DNA of 64,000 nt. It comes from Actinomyces minihominis. Lineage in GTDB: Bacteria > Actinomycetota > Actinomycetes > Actinomycetales > Actinomycetaceae. Both the position numbers and the translations under genes were made by a program. Below, piece by piece: positions 1 to 8,925 of this stretch. A model generated the notes under the pieces. The model was given only the letters and a program-made list of their open reading frames with translations. It made no database searches and was not told where the DNA came from. The stretch's first letter is position 1. The number at the start of each line of letters is the position of its first letter. The stretch is from contig NZ_FYEG01000008.1 of the NCBI RefSeq assembly GCF_900187855.1, forward strand, positions 1 to 64,000, in the 5' to 3' direction.

Positions 1-102
1 CCGGACCCCAACAATGGGACACCCAAACCAGCCCCGAAGACGGACTCTGGACACGAAAAGGCTGGGCAGGAAGATGGCAACCCTAACGACACGCCCGGCT
101 AA
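1..102 (+). CDS. 3' end of an unidentified protein (possibly transposase tail)
   Basis: Frame 1 is open from the window edge to a TAA at 100-102 and encodes 33 residues rich in Pro, Asn, Asp and Gly. No domain can be recognised in this low-complexity tail. The repeated motif that follows at 281-377 resembles insertion-sequence ends, so the tail could belong to an IS3/IS481-type transposase, but that is inference. It could also be the C-terminus of a secreted or hypothetical protein. The rest lies outside the window. Confidence 0.35.
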   Translation, partial: PDPNNGTPKPAPKTDSGHEKAGQEDGNPNDTPG

Positions 103-280
103 AACACCACGTTCTGGCCATTAACCCGCAACTCGCAAGTCCAAGCACTCCGGAAGGCTGGTATCGCAACGGTCCATTGACCTTCTCGGCAGCTCAACTT
201 AGCTCCGACCTACGAGATCGGGCAGTTCCCTAGACCTTCACCGCCAAGGGTGGACTCGTCACGAAACCCACCGCAAAGTG

Positions 281-377
281 AACCATGTCCTGAGACATCA
301 ACCCAAAAACCGGAACCATGTCCCGAGACAAGACAAACAAAAACCTCCCAAGACACCGGAACGATGTCTTGGGAGAT
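281..377. repeat. Three copies of a ~20-bp motif, IS-end-like
   Basis: A motif of the form CCGGAACCATGTCCYGAGACA occurs at about 281-298, 311-332 and, diverged (GATGTCTTGGGAG), at 355-377. All copies are in the same orientation within 100 bp of tRNA-Pro. Motifs of this type, carrying a TGTCTCGGGACATGG-like core, are common at the ends of actinobacterial IS3/IS481 elements. No transposase gene is intact here. From 103 to 280 I see nothing coding. Confidence 0.45.
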
Positions 378-384
378 CACAACG

Positions 385-458
385 TCGGGCTGACAGGATT
401 TGAACCTGCGACCCCACGACCCCCAGTCGTGTGCGCTACCAAACTGCGCCACAGCCCG
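385..458 (-). tRNA. tRNA-Pro (anticodon GGG)
   Basis: The minus strand folds as a full 74-nt cloverleaf: a 7-bp acceptor stem (CGGGCTG with CAGCCCG), D arm, anticodon stem CACGA/TCGTG with loop CTGGGGG (anticodon GGG, reads CCC/CCU), and a T arm with TTCAAAT loop. The discriminator base is A, and CCA is not encoded. It stands alone between the repeat debris and the OsmC gene. Confidence 0.95.
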
Positions 459-550
459 TTTCTTGAACTCCCCAATATTAGGCCAGTGCGGGCCGTGCTA
501 ACAAATCGGCAGCGGCCCGCTGACCGAGTAATAAGTCATACCCGAGAGGG

Positions 551-994
551 TTAGGCAGAGACAACAACTTCGGATCCGATAGCAACCGGGGTCACGTTCG
601 CGAGGTTATCGGAGACTGGGCAGCGCCTCTCGGCCTCGGCAACGATCTCGGCGATGACCTCTGCGCTGGCATCCGAGTCAATTTCTAGTGTGACATCGAT
701 ACCCTTAAAGCCTGCGCGATCCGGGGAGGTCCCAGTAGCGAAGAGAGCCGGGTTTAGATCACCCTTGGCCTTCGACCTCATTCGGCGGATCTCCACACCC
801 TTCTCCTTGGCGATCACATTGACGACGACGTTCAGGCAGCCCAGGAGAGCCGAGAGAACAAACTCCACCGGGTTCGGTCCCTCGTCGGTTCCACCGAGTG
901 CAGGTGGCTCATCAATAGAAAGTGTGAACTGTCGTGCTGACACCTCAAGATGCGTGGGGGACTTCGAAACACCGGTAACTTCAAACGTCGCCAT
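551..994 (-). CDS. OsmC/Ohr-family peroxiredoxin-like protein
   Basis: The 147-residue protein has the length of the OsmC/Ohr fold, small cytoplasmic thiol peroxidases that reduce organic hydroperoxides. The two conserved cysteines are visible: Cys53 in the LLGC segment and Cys125 in RRCPVSDN. The start was set at the ATG at 994 because AAGGAG lies 6 nt upstream; a longer frame starting at 1024 lacks such a site. Subfamily (OsmC, Ohr or YhfA-like) cannot be decided by eye. It is a monocistronic gene next to tRNA-Pro. Confidence 0.85.
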   Translation of the reverse strand: MATFEVTGVSKSPTHLEVSARQFTLSIDEPPALGGTDEGPNPVEFVLSALLGCLNVVVNVIAKEKGVEIRRMRSKAKGDLNPALFATGTSPDRAGFKGIDVTLEIDSDASAEVIAEIVAEAERRCPVSDNLANVTPVAIGSEVVVSA

Positions 995-1184
995 GATTAG
1001 CTCCTTTTGATAAGCACTACTCAAGCAAAGTGGCTGTCAGGAGGTTTCCCTGACACGATTCAGGCTATCCCCCAAGTTTTTGTGAATCACGGGCCTATAG
1101 GCTCAATAATGCTCAACGGCTTACCCTCGGGGCGTGTTAATGCCCTGTTTCGGGACTAGGCTCCCCACGATTGGTTGATTTGGC

Positions 1185-2825
1185 TCACTCCGTGGCTTGG
1201 GAATGCACCTCAGGATCAGCAGTCCAGCGGATAAAACTCCAGCCGGGCTCTGTATCTCCGGCTTCTTGGCGGACTGCAATCGTTGTTCCAGACAACTGCG
1301 GCCCAACGACGTCATCCTCGCTGGGAATCTGGTAGACATTTTCCTCACCAATCCGCCAGACAAAGGCGTCACTGGCACCACTTAGTGTGACGTCACCGAT
1401 GGCATCAGCTGTAGCTAGGGTGAGGTCGGCTGCCGCCCCCCACACAACAAGATCATCAGAAATGTAGATGTCTGGAACCGCAACCTCGGATCGAGCAAGG
1501 CCGGAAATCTGCCCGGAGTTGAGATCCCAGCCCACCAGCCATGAAGGTGGTCCGGTCATGTCTTTGGAGTTTTCGCCCTGGACAACTGAAAGTTTGGTGA
1601 GTGCGATCACCAGGTAGTCATCAGATGCATCCATGTCACTGACGACCCAGTCACTGCCCGGTCCGAAGCCAAGAAGTGGCGTCACCAACTCCTCGTTGCG
1701 CCAAATGACCAGGTTGGGTTCATTCACCGCCGCCGGGTTCCCACCTGCAGCAACTGCCAGCAGGTTCTTGTAATCAAAGGCTTCTAGCCCTCCGTCTGGT
1801 TCCCAGGTTCCAGATTGCGCGAGTGCGTTGGTGTTGTTTTGCCTGTCGTCAAGACCATCCTTGGCAGCATCGATGACTGTCAGTGGACCGGTGGTCCAAA
1901 AGATTCCTTCGTTAACGACCGGGTCGGCAATCACCTGAGCTGAAGGTCCGATAAAGACAACGTCACCTGGGGAATCCAGAGCAACACGGAACACGGCGAT
2001 GCCGTGATCAGCACTTTCAGCGCCCTCGACCTGGATCTCGTGAAAATGAACCCCCGGCTTTGCAGCGTCGTAGACGTTCTGGGGAATGGCGACCTCAAAG
2101 TAGGCGTAGGCACCATTCACCTGGGGAGGGGCTAATCCCGGAACCAGGAAGGCTGAGATACCACTGAACCCCAACGTCATTGAAGCCGAGGAGGCCAACT
2201 CAACGACTTCCCCACTCTCGATATCCCAGCCCATGAGCGTCCACTGCTTCCCGCCTGCGCCGACTGCCATCCAGACAACCACCTGGTGAAAGCTGGATGC
2301 TCCCGTTGCGTTGAGTGACTCAAACGGAGCGGCACCCGGGAGCATCATCGGCTCCTTCGAACCTGGGACATCCCTGAGGGATGTGAAGTGCCCATCGGTA
2401 CCGATTAGGCCAACCGAGGGGCGCGAAGATCCGGGTGAGGTTCCCGTTCCAAAGGCCACTCCGCCCCCAACAATCTCCAGCACTTCGGCACCACTAACAC
2501 CGCGTGTTGTCCCGAGTTCGAAAAACTCTGCGCCATCGACGGCCGTGACAGGTCCGCCACTGCCACCTATGACCGGTGTGGTGTCGAGGCCGCCCTCACT
2601 TACCCAGATCTCGAATGGAACCCCATCGATTTCATGCGGGAGGAGGGGAAGGGTCGTCCTTCGCGCCGCCTGATAGGCTTCCGTGCCGCTCTGCTGGGGC
2701 TGCTCAAGTTCGGAGGTCTCTGATTGTGAAGCAACGGATCCGGTTGACGGAGAGACCGCACAGCTACCAAGCAGAAGCGTGGCTGAGAGTAGAAGTAGGG
2801 CCGACCTAGGCCACGTCCTAGGCAC
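1185..2825 (-). CDS. Putative beta-propeller-like lipoprotein
   Basis: The protein has about 546 residues. With the GTG at 2825 as start it begins with a short positive N-region and a hydrophobic stretch ending in a lipobox (LLGSC), so it should be exported and lipid-anchored. The GTG overlaps the cmk stop codon (GTGCCTAG), which suggests translational coupling; the frame is open to 2879, giving an unusually long leader. The body has recurring blade-like segments of the WD-I/L-x-SG type (GWDIESGEV, GWDLNSGQI) and Gly/Asp-rich strands, consistent with a beta-propeller. No enzymatic motif is seen. Actinobacteria usually have der after cmk; this gene takes that place. Confidence 0.75.
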   Translation of the reverse strand: MPRTWPRSALLLLSATLLLGSCAVSPSTGSVASQSETSELEQPQQSGTEAYQAARRTTLPLLPHEIDGVPFEIWVSEGGLDTTPVIGGSGGPVTAVDGAEFFELGTTRGVSGAEVLEIVGGGVAFGTGTSPGSSRPSVGLIGTDGHFTSLRDVPGSKEPMMLPGAAPFESLNATGASSFHQVVVWMAVGAGGKQWTLMGWDIESGEVVELASSASMTLGFSGISAFLVPGLAPPQVNGAYAYFEVAIPQNVYDAAKPGVHFHEIQVEGAESADHGIAVFRVALDSPGDVVFIGPSAQVIADPVVNEGIFWTTGPLTVIDAAKDGLDDRQNNTNALAQSGTWEPDGGLEAFDYKNLLAVAAGGNPAAVNEPNLVIWRNEELVTPLLGFGPGSDWVVSDMDASDDYLVIALTKLSVVQGENSKDMTGPPSWLVGWDLNSGQISGLARSEVAVPDIYISDDLVVWGAAADLTLATADAIGDVTLSGASDAFVWRIGEENVYQIPSEDDVVGPQLSGTTIAVRQEAGDTEPGWSFIRWTADPEVHSQATE

Positions 2826-3564
2826 GGCCCTGACCCTCAGACTTAAGCCAATCCACCACCTGATCGAAGACGGAGTCAACGACTCCCTCTATGGAGAGAT
2901 TGGACGAGTCGATGGGGATCACCCCGGGCGCAGGTTCAAGGAAAGACGAAACCAATGAATCGGTGGCATCTCGGCCACTCACCAACTCACGAGTTGCATC
3001 AAGGAGTTCCGGAGTGACCTTGCCATAGGTCTCCAAGACCCTCCGCTTCAAGCGGGCTTCGGAGTCTGCAAGCAAGAGGATACGAACATCAGCGTCAGGG
3101 CAGACCACCGTCGTGATGTCGCGTCCTTCGGCGATCATTCCCCTGCCAGTTTCCTTCGCTTTGAGCATTTCCCGGCGCTGAGAGTTTGCCATCCAGTTCC
3201 GCACTGGAATGTACCCGGCGACAACTGAAACGGCTGCCGCGACCTCGACGGAACGTAGGGCCTCAGTTACGTCCTCATCACCGACAAGGAACTTGGGTTC
3301 AGCGACCGTACCGACCGAGGAAAACTCAAGCTCATCGGCCAGCTTCAGGACAGCTTCAGGATTGCCAAGGTCAACTTCGTTGCTCATGCAGAGCCAGGTC
3401 AGCGCGCGGTACATGGCTCCGGTTTCAAGGAAAGCCAGGTTGAGGTCCGCTGCGATCCGCTTGGAAACTGTTGACTTGCCCGAGCCGGATGGACCATCAA
3501 TCGCCACCAGTAGGCCACGACCTGCAACGGCTTCCCTCAGCGCCTCTACCGACATCCTGTCCAT
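2818..3564 (-). CDS. cmk: Cytidylate kinase
   Basis: CMP kinase phosphorylates (d)CMP to (d)CDP with ATP. The P-loop GPSGSGKS is at residues 24-31, followed by the FLETGAMYRA substrate segment and the EGRDITTVV and DADVRILL segments typical of the family. The start was placed at the ATG at 3564, behind an AAGGGAG site; an ATG at 3555 is equally possible, and the frame is open upstream to 3636. It sits directly downstream of tyrA and upstream of the lipoprotein gene, in a minus-strand operon that begins at xerD. Confidence 0.93.
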   Translation of the reverse strand: MDRMSVEALREAVAGRGLLVAIDGPSGSGKSTVSKRIAADLNLAFLETGAMYRALTWLCMSNEVDLGNPEAVLKLADELEFSSVGTVAEPKFLVGDEDVTEALRSVEVAAAVSVVAGYIPVRNWMANSQRREMLKAKETGRGMIAEGRDITTVVCPDADVRILLLADSEARLKRRVLETYGKVTPELLDATRELVSGRDATDSLVSSFLEPAPGVIPIDSSNLSIEGVVDSVFDQVVDWLKSEGQGRA

Positions 3565-3605
3565 TCCCCTAACTCCCTTATCCCCAACCGAATTTTCGGG
3601 CATTT

Positions 3606-4802
3606 CTATCCGAGGCCGCTGCTGGCGACACGCCAACCCCGCTGCTCCAGTTCGACCTGGGTTTCCTCGATTACCGAGGGCTTGATCATCAGTCGTGCAA
3701 GCCCGACCGGTTGACCCGCTGAATGCTCGAGGACGAGGTCCTCAACGTTGACCCCGATGGCCCCAAGGTCGGAGAACAGGCGACCCAACTCTCCCGCGCT
3801 ATCAGGCACCAGGACCTCGACATAACCCCAGCGGCGCGGTGAATCTCCGTGCTTTCCGGGGATGCGCTCCGCTCCACGGTTTCCCGATGTCATCACCCTG
3901 GCGATTGCGCCGGCAACCCCCGGTGCAATAGCACCGTCCACCTCTAGCCCTGGTCCTTCAAGACCATTGATCAAATCCTCAAGATCATCACGCAGCTCCC
4001 CCAAAACGTCCGCTACTCGCCTGGAGTTCCCAGAGATAATGGCGGTCCATAACCCTGGATCCGAGGCCGCGATCCGGGTCATATCTCGCAGTCCCTGCCC
4101 TGCCAATCCCAATGCATCGAGCGGGGCTGCATTGAGTCGTGAGGCAAGAAGACTGGAGACCAGTTGGGGGACGTGGGATACCAGTGCCACTGCGTCGTCG
4201 TGTTCAACCGGACCCAACTCTGATGGCACCGCCCCCACATCAACCGCAAGGCTTCGGACCGTCGTAACGGTCGCAGGGGCAGAAAAATCCGTGGGGACGA
4301 TAACCCAGGGACGGCCAACAAAGAGGTCACCATCGGCGTGACTTGCGCCTGACCTGGCACGTCCTGCCATTGGGTGCGATCCAACATAGCGTTCGAGGTC
4401 GGATGTGGTCAGTTCCCCCTCGGTACCGTCATCGCCCTCCAGCGCCATGAGTAGATCCCCCACCACCGCCTCTTTGACCGAGGCAACATCAGTGACGATC
4501 GCGCTACGAAACAGCCTCAAGCAGGTTGCCGCCAAACCACCGGACACATCCGGGGGTGCAGCGATAACAACCAGGGGTTGCCCGGGGCCCGCGTGCGCGG
4601 CAAAGGTACTGAAGTCACCCCTGAGCGGGATTCCAGCACCCATGTCCCCGGCCAGGGCGAGAGAGGTAGGTGAGGGATCCCAGAGGTAAACGGGGACCCC
4701 ATGGCTGCGAAGTGCCAGCGCAATAGACGTGCCGATGAGACCGGTCCCAATGACCAGGACCGGTCCTTTCGTGGCCGTCTCAGCTCGCTGGATGAGGGCC
4801 AT
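3606..4802 (-). CDS. tyrA: Prephenate dehydrogenase with C-terminal ACT domain
   Basis: The enzyme converts prephenate to 4-hydroxyphenylpyruvate with NAD+, the committed step to tyrosine. The dinucleotide-binding GxGxxG motif is at residues 19-24 (GTGLIG), the catalytic core contains GSHPMAG and a VSHVPQL segment, and the last ~75 residues form an ACT-like regulatory domain (VEVLVPDSAGELGRLFSDLG). The start ATG overlaps the rluB stop as TAATG. Between rluB and cmk is its usual actinobacterial position. The ACT domain suggests allosteric feedback, probably by tyrosine (inference). Confidence 0.92.
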   Translation of the reverse strand: MALIQRAETATKGPVLVIGTGLIGTSIALALRSHGVPVYLWDPSPTSLALAGDMGAGIPLRGDFSTFAAHAGPGQPLVVIAAPPDVSGGLAATCLRLFRSAIVTDVASVKEAVVGDLLMALEGDDGTEGELTTSDLERYVGSHPMAGRARSGASHADGDLFVGRPWVIVPTDFSAPATVTTVRSLAVDVGAVPSELGPVEHDDAVALVSHVPQLVSSLLASRLNAAPLDALGLAGQGLRDMTRIAASDPGLWTAIISGNSRRVADVLGELRDDLEDLINGLEGPGLEVDGAIAPGVAGAIARVMTSGNRGAERIPGKHGDSPRRWGYVEVLVPDSAGELGRLFSDLGAIGVNVEDLVLEHSAGQPVGLARLMIKPSVIEETQVELEQRGWRVASSGLG

Positions 4803-5551
4803 TACAGCTTGACTGCGTCGTACAGTGCCTTGAGGTCATCGCCCTTAACACGGCGGATAGTGCCGGGCTGGAGCCGGTCAAGGTGGATCGGGCCAAAGCC
4901 GATGCGAACCAGTTCCCGCACCGGGAACCCGACCGCTTCCATCATGCGGCGAACGATTCGGTTGCGTCCTTCGTGCAGGGTGATCTGAACTGCCGAAATA
5001 TCCCCGAAAGTGTCTCGGACCTTGAACTTATCAGCCTTGGCTAGGCCATCATCAAGCTCGACTCCGCGCAGTAGCTCCCGGCGCACAAACGGCTTCACCT
5101 CTCCGTGAACGCGCGCCACATAGGTCTTCTCTACCCGGTATGAAGGATGGGTCAGGCGGTTCGCCAGCTCTCCGTCATTCGTCAGAAGTAGGAGTCCCGA
5201 GGTATCGATGTCAAGGCGACCGACGTGGTAGAGCCGCTCCGGGTACTCAACCAGGAGGTCGGAAAGACAGGGGCGCCCCTCGGGGTCGTGCATGGTTGAG
5301 ACCATGCCTTCGGGCTTGTTGAGGGCGAGGACAATGTGCTTCGTCTCATCAATTTCTACCCGCTCACCGTCCACGCGAACCAGCTGCTGGGTCGGATCGA
5401 CCCTGGTTCCCAGCTTGCGCACCACTTTGCCATCCACGCTAACCCTGCCCTGCAGGATCATGTCTTCAGCTGCGCGCCTCGATGCGATTCCGGCCTGGGA
5501 GAGGACCTTCTGCAGTCGGATGCCATCTTCTTTATGTGGGTCGTGTGCCAT
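4802..5551 (-). CDS. rluB: Large-subunit rRNA pseudouridine synthase (RluB/RsuA family)
   Basis: The 249-residue protein has an N-terminal S4 RNA-binding domain (RLQKVLSQAGIASRRAAEDMI) and the RsuA/RluB/E/F catalytic motif GRLDIDTSGLLLLTNDG, whose catalytic Asp is residue 114. By family membership and its place after scpB it should modify 23S rRNA near helix 90; the exact target is not readable from sequence. The gap to scpB is about 42 bp, and its stop overlaps the tyrA start. Confidence 0.9.
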   Translation of the reverse strand: MAHDPHKEDGIRLQKVLSQAGIASRRAAEDMILQGRVSVDGKVVRKLGTRVDPTQQLVRVDGERVEIDETKHIVLALNKPEGMVSTMHDPEGRPCLSDLLVEYPERLYHVGRLDIDTSGLLLLTNDGELANRLTHPSYRVEKTYVARVHGEVKPFVRRELLRGVELDDGLAKADKFKVRDTFGDISAVQITLHEGRNRIVRRMMEAVGFPVRELVRIGFGPIHLDRLQPGTIRRVKGDDLKALYDAVKL

Positions 5552-5593
5552 TCTTATGCCCCGTTCTGCGACTCCCGTCGCTCATCGTTAACC

Positions 5594-6193
5594 CTATGGT
5601 AGTTCGGCCAGCAAGTAGTCAACATTTTCAGGACCAGGCATGAAGGGGCCGAGGGGAACAAGGTCGTCGAGAGATGACATCCCCATGTACTCCAAGAAGC
5701 CGGTGGTGGTACGGAAAAGATGAGCTCCACTGGGGCTTGTACCGTCCTCAGCAATCAGGTCGCGAGCCAGCAGAGTTCGAAGCACACTATCCACGTTTAC
5801 CCCACGAATGCGCGCGATTTGCGCCCGCGTCACCGGTTGACGATAGGCGATAATTGCCAGTGTTTCGAGGGCGGCTCGGGTCAGGCTCGCCGTCTCGGCC
5901 CCCACCACGAACCGCCCCACCCACGGAGCCCACTTTGAACGTGAGTAAAGTCGCCACTCCCCCTCAATCTCACGAAGCTCAAATCCTCGTTCAGGACCCC
6001 CGGTCATGCCGTTGTAATCGGCGGCTAAACCTCGCAGGGTTCCCTCAACCTCTTCGACAGGAAGCTGCAGGGTTTGCGCCAGTTGCTGGGGAGTAACCGG
6101 TTCGAGGGCAACCATGAGGATTGCTTCAATCGCGCCCCGCAGGTCCACGGCCTGCAGGAGGTCCTCATTCCCGACTTCAGTTTCAGCGTCCAT
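5594..6193 (-). CDS. scpB: SMC-Scp complex subunit ScpB
   Basis: ScpB is the winged-helix (kite) subunit that binds the ScpA kleisin and SMC in chromosome condensation and segregation. The protein has 199 residues and two wHTH modules: AIEAILMVALEPVTPQQLAQTL at the start and the conserved ALETLAIIAYRQPVTRAQIARIRGV segment in the second half. Its ATG lies inside the 3' end of scpA (11-nt overlap), so the two subunits are translationally coupled. Confidence 0.95.
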   Translation of the reverse strand: MDAETEVGNEDLLQAVDLRGAIEAILMVALEPVTPQQLAQTLQLPVEEVEGTLRGLAADYNGMTGGPERGFELREIEGEWRLYSRSKWAPWVGRFVVGAETASLTRAALETLAIIAYRQPVTRAQIARIRGVNVDSVLRTLLARDLIAEDGTSPSGAHLFRTTTGFLEYMGMSSLDDLVPLGPFMPGPENVDYLLAELP

Positions 6194-7052
6194 CTGTTAC
6201 CTCTTCATCTTGATGCCTGGCAGCCACTTCCTCGGCTACCTGAGCACCTGGACTTGAGACGACCCATTCGACCCTCAGGGTTGCCATCGGACCGTCCTGG
6301 TGAAACTCAAGGTTGCCCTGGCGGTAAAGCTGGAGCAGTGCGAGGAACCGAGTCACGACCACCGCTGAGTTGGACGCATCCTCTACCAGTTCGGCAAAAG
6401 TGTGACACCTTCCCCCACGTAATCGGTCACTGACGATACCCAGCTGCTCGTCAAAGGACGCAGCAGGAAGTGCGACATGCTGAGCTTCATCCGGTCGGGG
6501 CTTCTCAGAGAGTGCGTTTGCGGCCAAGCTGGCGAAGTACTCGGGTGAAGCATTCCAACGTAACTCAGGGAGCAGTGAAGAGTATGGCTCTTGAAGCGGC
6601 ACGGCTCTTGCCACGGCACCAGAGTTCCTCCTCCACCAACCCTGCAGCACTTCGGAGACCTGCTGGATGGCCCGGTACTGCAGCAGTCGAGCGAAGAGTA
6701 GGTCACGTGCCTCAAGATCCTCATCCATTACCCCGTCGTCAGCTCCGGTTTGGGGAAGGAGGGCAGCGGCTTTCATGTTGAGCAGGGTCGCCGCCACTAC
6801 GAGAAAGTCTGTTGCGGAAGAAAGGTCGGGATCGCGCCGAATATAGGTGAGGAACTCCCCCGTTACCGCGGCGAGCGCGACCTCGGTCAGGTCCATCTGC
6901 CGGCGGGCAATCAGACGCAGGAGAAGGTCAAAGGGACCGGTGAAGTTATCAAGCGTGACCCCAAACTCACGCAGTGAGGCCGGACCGTAGGTCGTATCGT
7001 CCTCCAGGGCCGGAACTTCCTTAGCCTCAGCGACCCAAGGTTGCTGCCCCAT
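6183..7052 (-). CDS. scpA: SMC-Scp complex kleisin ScpA
   Basis: The kleisin bridges the SMC heads. The family signature near the N-terminus, LDNFTGPFDLLLRLIARRQMDLTEV, is clear, followed by the FLVVAATLLNMKAAALLP helix and a C-terminal winged helix. The protein has 289 residues, slightly long because of an acidic linker and a charged C-terminal tail (QDEEVTDGR). It lies 6 bp after parA and overlaps scpB, keeping the segregation genes together. Confidence 0.95.
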   Translation of the reverse strand: MGQQPWVAEAKEVPALEDDTTYGPASLREFGVTLDNFTGPFDLLLRLIARRQMDLTEVALAAVTGEFLTYIRRDPDLSSATDFLVVAATLLNMKAAALLPQTGADDGVMDEDLEARDLLFARLLQYRAIQQVSEVLQGWWRRNSGAVARAVPLQEPYSSLLPELRWNASPEYFASLAANALSEKPRPDEAQHVALPAASFDEQLGIVSDRLRGGRCHTFAELVEDASNSAVVVTRFLALLQLYRQGNLEFHQDGPMATLRVEWVVSSPGAQVAEEVAARHQDEEVTDGR

Positions 7053-7058
7053 CCTCGG

Positions 7059-7916
7059 CTAGGGGGCGTCTCCGCGGGCAACCACCTCACGTGCAAGTCG
7101 GAGGTAGGCTTTCGAACCCGCGTGATTGGGGGCAAACGAGAGGATGGGTTCGGTTGCGACCGAAGCATCGGGGAACTTGACGGTACGACGAATTTCGGTG
7201 TCAAACACCAGGTCGCCAAACGCCTCGTTGAGGCGATCGAGCACCTCACGAGAGTGCAGGGTGCGAGTGTCAACGAGGGTCGGGACAATCCCGTCAATCT
7301 TGAGACGTGGGTTGATTCGATCACGCACCATCTCAATCGTTTCAACCAGCAGCGCCACCCCGCGCAGCGCAAAGAACTCTGTGGCAACGGGAATGATGAC
7401 ACCGTGGGCGGCCGTAAGAGCATTGACCGCAAGCAGACCGAGAGATGGCTGGCAGTCGATCAGGATGACGTCATAGTCGTCCTCAACCTCACGCACCACC
7501 CGTGCCAGGGCCGATTCACGAGCCACCTCATTGACCAGCTGAAGTTCAGCAGCGGAAAGGTCAATGTTCGCCGGCAGAACATCGAGATTCTCAAAGCTGG
7601 TCTGGCACACGGCCTCACGCGTTGAGAGGCGCGAGTTAAGCAACAGGTTGTAGACGGTGACGTCCATGTCGATGGCATTGATGCCGAGGCCGACTGTGGC
7701 GGCACCCTGCGGGTCAAAGTCAACGATCAGGACCTTACGACCGTACTGGGCTAAAGCCGCCCCAAGGTTAATACTGGTCGTGGTCTTTCCGACCCCACCC
7801 TTCTGATTACACATGGCAATAATGCGAGCGGGCCCGTGTTCTGCGAGTGGTTGAGGCGTCGGGAAGTCATCAACCTCTTCTACGCCCACAAGGGCCATCT
7901 GGTAATCCGCGCTCAC
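7059..7916 (-). CDS. parA: ParA-family chromosome-partitioning ATPase
   Basis: The deviant Walker A box KGGVGKTTTS begins at residue 39, Walker B is VILIDCQPSLGLL, and the switch segment VDFDPQG is present, so this is a ParA/Soj-type ATPase. The start was placed at the GTG at 7916 (11 nt after the xerD stop), giving 285 residues; an ATG at 7898 is possible. The longer frame to 8102 would overlap xerD heavily. It is the ParA paralogue commonly found beside scpA in actinobacteria, not the oriC-linked parA (known gene order, not shown here). Confidence 0.9.
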   Translation of the reverse strand: MSADYQMALVGVEEVDDFPTPQPLAEHGPARIIAMCNQKGGVGKTTTSINLGAALAQYGRKVLIVDFDPQGAATVGLGINAIDMDVTVYNLLLNSRLSTREAVCQTSFENLDVLPANIDLSAAELQLVNEVARESALARVVREVEDDYDVILIDCQPSLGLLAVNALTAAHGVIIPVATEFFALRGVALLVETIEMVRDRINPRLKIDGIVPTLVDTRTLHSREVLDRLNEAFGDLVFDTEIRRTVKFPDASVATEPILSFAPNHAGSKAYLRLAREVVARGDAP

Positions 7917-7926
7917 GAGGACAACT

Positions 7927-8904
7927 TTAGCCTGTCTTCGAGGTTGTGGGGTCCTGGGCGCGCGGATGGGTTGAACGGTACACCTCCGAGAGCAGCTGAG
8001 GAGACATCCGCGTGTAAATCTGGGTGGTGGCAACCGAGGCGTGACCCAAAAGCTCCTGAACCTCACGAACCGAGGCCCCGCCCTCAAGCATGTGGGTTGC
8101 AAAACTGTGGCGCAGAGTGTGGGGAGAAATCTCCTTCAAAAGGTTTGCAGCGCCTGCCGCCCTCTGGATGATCTCCCAGGCCGACTGCCGTGAGAGTGGA
8201 CGCCCCCGGAGATTCAGAAAAAGGGCGGGCGTCCCACTCCCCCGTTTCGCAAGCTCCGGTCGCCCGCGAACCAGGTACGCCTCAAGTGCCATCACAGCGT
8301 AACTTCCGAGGGGAACGATCCGCTCCTTGCGCCCCTTACCCCACAGGCGAACCAGGGAGATCTCAAAATCATCTTCCACCCGACTCGAGGCAAGAGCAAC
8401 GTCATCGACCGCCAACCCCACCGCCTCAGAGACACGGGCACCCGTCCCGTAAAGGAACTCAAGAAGCGCACGGTCCCGCAGGGCTCGAGCATCATCGCCC
8501 ACCCCCGCAGAACCGAGTAGAAGTTCGACCTCGGCGACAGTAAGCGCCTTTGGAAGGTCCTCTGCCGCCTTCGGGCCGCGGATCCGCCCCGTGGGATCGA
8601 CCTCCACAATCTGCTCCCGCACAGCCCACTTGAAGAAAGAGCGAACAGCGGACAAACACCGTGCAACTGAAGAAGGCGCAAGCGGACGGTGCCCATCCCT
8701 CCCGATCGAAAGTTCCCTCACGAACGCTTCAACATCATTAGGGGTAGCCGAAGTAATCGACCTAGAGCCCATGAAGTCAATAAAACGGTCCAGATCCCGG
8801 CGATAGTTTGTCACCGTGTGCTCCGAAGCCCCTCGACTAACCGTGAGGTCGTCGAGAAACCACCGGGCTTCAGGGGCCGGATCATAGAAACTAACTGGGG
8901 TCAC
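7927..8904 (-). CDS. xerD: Tyrosine recombinase XerD
   Basis: XerD resolves chromosome dimers at dif together with XerC. The protein has 325 residues, an N-terminal SAM-like core-binding domain (FLDDLTVSRGASEHTVTNYRRDL), and a catalytic domain with the Arg of GTGARVSE, the HTLRH box, the GH of LLGHASVATT and the nucleophilic Tyr in QIYTR. The start is a GTG at 8904 with no clear ribosome site, so it may be leaderless. The position upstream of parA-scpAB is the standard actinobacterial XerD locus. Confidence 0.93.
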   Translation of the reverse strand: MTPVSFYDPAPEARWFLDDLTVSRGASEHTVTNYRRDLDRFIDFMGSRSITSATPNDVEAFVRELSIGRDGHRPLAPSSVARCLSAVRSFFKWAVREQIVEVDPTGRIRGPKAAEDLPKALTVAEVELLLGSAGVGDDARALRDRALLEFLYGTGARVSEAVGLAVDDVALASSRVEDDFEISLVRLWGKGRKERIVPLGSYAVMALEAYLVRGRPELAKRGSGTPALFLNLRGRPLSRQSAWEIIQRAAGAANLLKEISPHTLRHSFATHMLEGGASVREVQELLGHASVATTQIYTRMSPQLLSEVYRSTHPRAQDPTTSKTG

Positions 8905-8913
8905 AGGTCGATT

Positions 8914-8925
8914 CTGTCATGACAG
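8914..8925. promoter_or_regulatory. 12-bp perfect palindrome in the xerD/tkt divergent region
   Basis: CTGTCATGACAG lies 10 bp upstream of the xerD GTG and 90 bp upstream of the divergently transcribed transketolase gene. The 110-bp spacer must hold both promoters, so an operator role is possible but rests only on symmetry and place. Confidence 0.3.

Noticed and set aside
318-554. A 78-codon plus frame overlapping tRNA-Pro
   Set aside because: It reads antisense through the tRNA; the LTGFEPATPRPPVVCATKLRHS segment is the well-known artefact of translating a tRNA complement.
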